Source: an uncultured Lachnospiraceae bacterium (lineage in GTDB: Bacteria; Bacillota; Clostridia; Lachnospirales; Lachnospiraceae). From it: a stretch of DNA of 32,860 bases. This document shows positions 32,370 to 32,860 of the stretch, one piece after another (position 1 is the first letter of the stretch; each line of letters opens with the position of its first letter). The position numbers and the translations under genes are program-made. Under the pieces are notes generated by a model, which saw only the letters and a program-made list of their open reading frames with translations, did not search any database and had not been told where the DNA came from. The stretch lies in assembly GCA_930972465.1 (NCBI GenBank), contig CAKNHF010000033.1, forward strand, positions 1 through 32,860, given 5' to 3'.

Positions 32370-32860
32370 TTAATACTTCGGCAGAATCAACCGCTTTTCT
32401 ACCACCTCAGCTACTAACTGCAAGGTGTTCTGGTAGCCCGTTTTCTGCAATATATTCTTGATGTGGTACTTGACGGTATTTGGCGTAATATCCAAATCCG
32501 CTGCGATCTCCTCGTATTTTCTCCCTTGCGCCAGCTCCCGGATGATATCAAATTCCCGACCGGTAAACTCGGTACTGTTGCTGTATCCAATGCGGATCAC
32601 CGGCGTATCCTCGGGATAAACATATTCGCCGTTCATCACCCGGTCGCAGACCTCCATCAAAGCAGCACTGCCATATTCCTTGTACCAAAAGCCGTTACAA
32701 CCGCATGTTTTCGCCTTTTGAATAAAGGAATGCTCCGGCATGGAGGTCATGATGATGATTTTGATTTTGGGGTTGTACTGCTTGATTTTTGCCGCAGCTT
32801 TCAGTCCTGATTCTTCATCGGCAGTGCAGACATCCATCAGGATCAAATCGACACTTCCAC
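32370..32860 (-). CDS. NarL/LuxR-type response regulator, 5' end beyond window
   Basis: The visible part is about 163 codons, and the frame remains open at the window edge, so the N-terminus is missing. It starts within the receiver at DLILMDV, which holds the phospho-acceptor Asp, and continues with IIIMTSMPE (the switch Thr/Ser region). The C-terminal LuxR HTH covers the last 65 or so residues (FTGREFDIIRELAQGRKYEEIA, TPNTVKYHIKNILQKTG, shown in pieces here). The partner histidine kinase is presumably further right, outside the window. It ends 21 nt before the methyltransferase remnant and is less AT-rich than it. Confidence 0.88.
   Translation of the reverse strand, partial: GSVDLILMDVCTADEESGLKAAAKIKQYNPKIKIIIMTSMPEHSFIQKAKTCGCNGFWYKEYGSAALMEVCDRVMNGEYVYPEDTPVIRIGYSNSTEFTGREFDIIRELAQGRKYEEIAADLDITPNTVKYHIKNILQKTGYQNTLQLVAEVVEKRLILPKY

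Overview
The window reads as chromosome of an anaerobic, low-to-mid GC Firmicute of class Clostridia, most likely Lachnospiraceae. The basis is gene content and order: a dgt-dnaG-rpoD-trmK-nif3 macromolecular-synthesis cluster, rex divergent from a YdiF-type ABC-F gene, yajC next to tgt, a eukaryotic-like NADP isocitrate dehydrogenase beside a probable Re-citrate synthase, strong GGAGG ribosome binding sites and TTGACA-17-TATAAT promoters. No species is assigned.

Layout. (1) 138-4003, minus: rex, then nnrE/nnrD (NAD(P)HX repair), alr and a mazF-like toxin with no visible antitoxin; the ABC-F gene (4175-6091) diverges from rex. (2) 6151-9467, minus: probable Re-citrate synthase, a GntR/FadR regulator and icd, which together suggest the oxidative route to 2-oxoglutarate and glutamate. 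A strong promoter here is overlapped by an inverted repeat that could be the GntR operator. (3) 9658-16407, minus: a tightly packed leuB-ilvD-ilvB-serC-serA unit (branched-chain amino acids plus serine), with one clear promoter and one very long terminator hairpin. (4) 16584-19880, minus: yajC, tgt and a membrane L,D-transpeptidase with a very acidic cytoplasmic tail; aroC (20120-21223) diverges. (5) 21228-30046, minus: a TGS-type nucleoside kinase, nif3-like, trmK, rpoD, dnaG, dgt and a tandem-domain PPK2. (6) 30185-31019: two divergent small XRE regulators and a tRNA-Leu whose anticodon reads AAG. (7) 31020-32860: accessory-looking DNA with a non-coding stretch carrying a large inverted repeat, a HinfI-like DNA methyltransferase that lacks its N-terminal catalytic part, and a LuxR-type response regulator cut by the window edge.

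Most of the window is ordinary core metabolism and information processing. I did not find a convincing new multi-gene system. The most unusual points are the tRNA-Leu(AAG), the probable Re-citrate synthase operon with its candidate operator, the Spo0A-box/sigma-H-like signal before dnaG, and the decayed methyltransferase and inverted repeat at the right end. No CRISPR array, insertion sequence, phage gene, rRNA or riboswitch was recognised.
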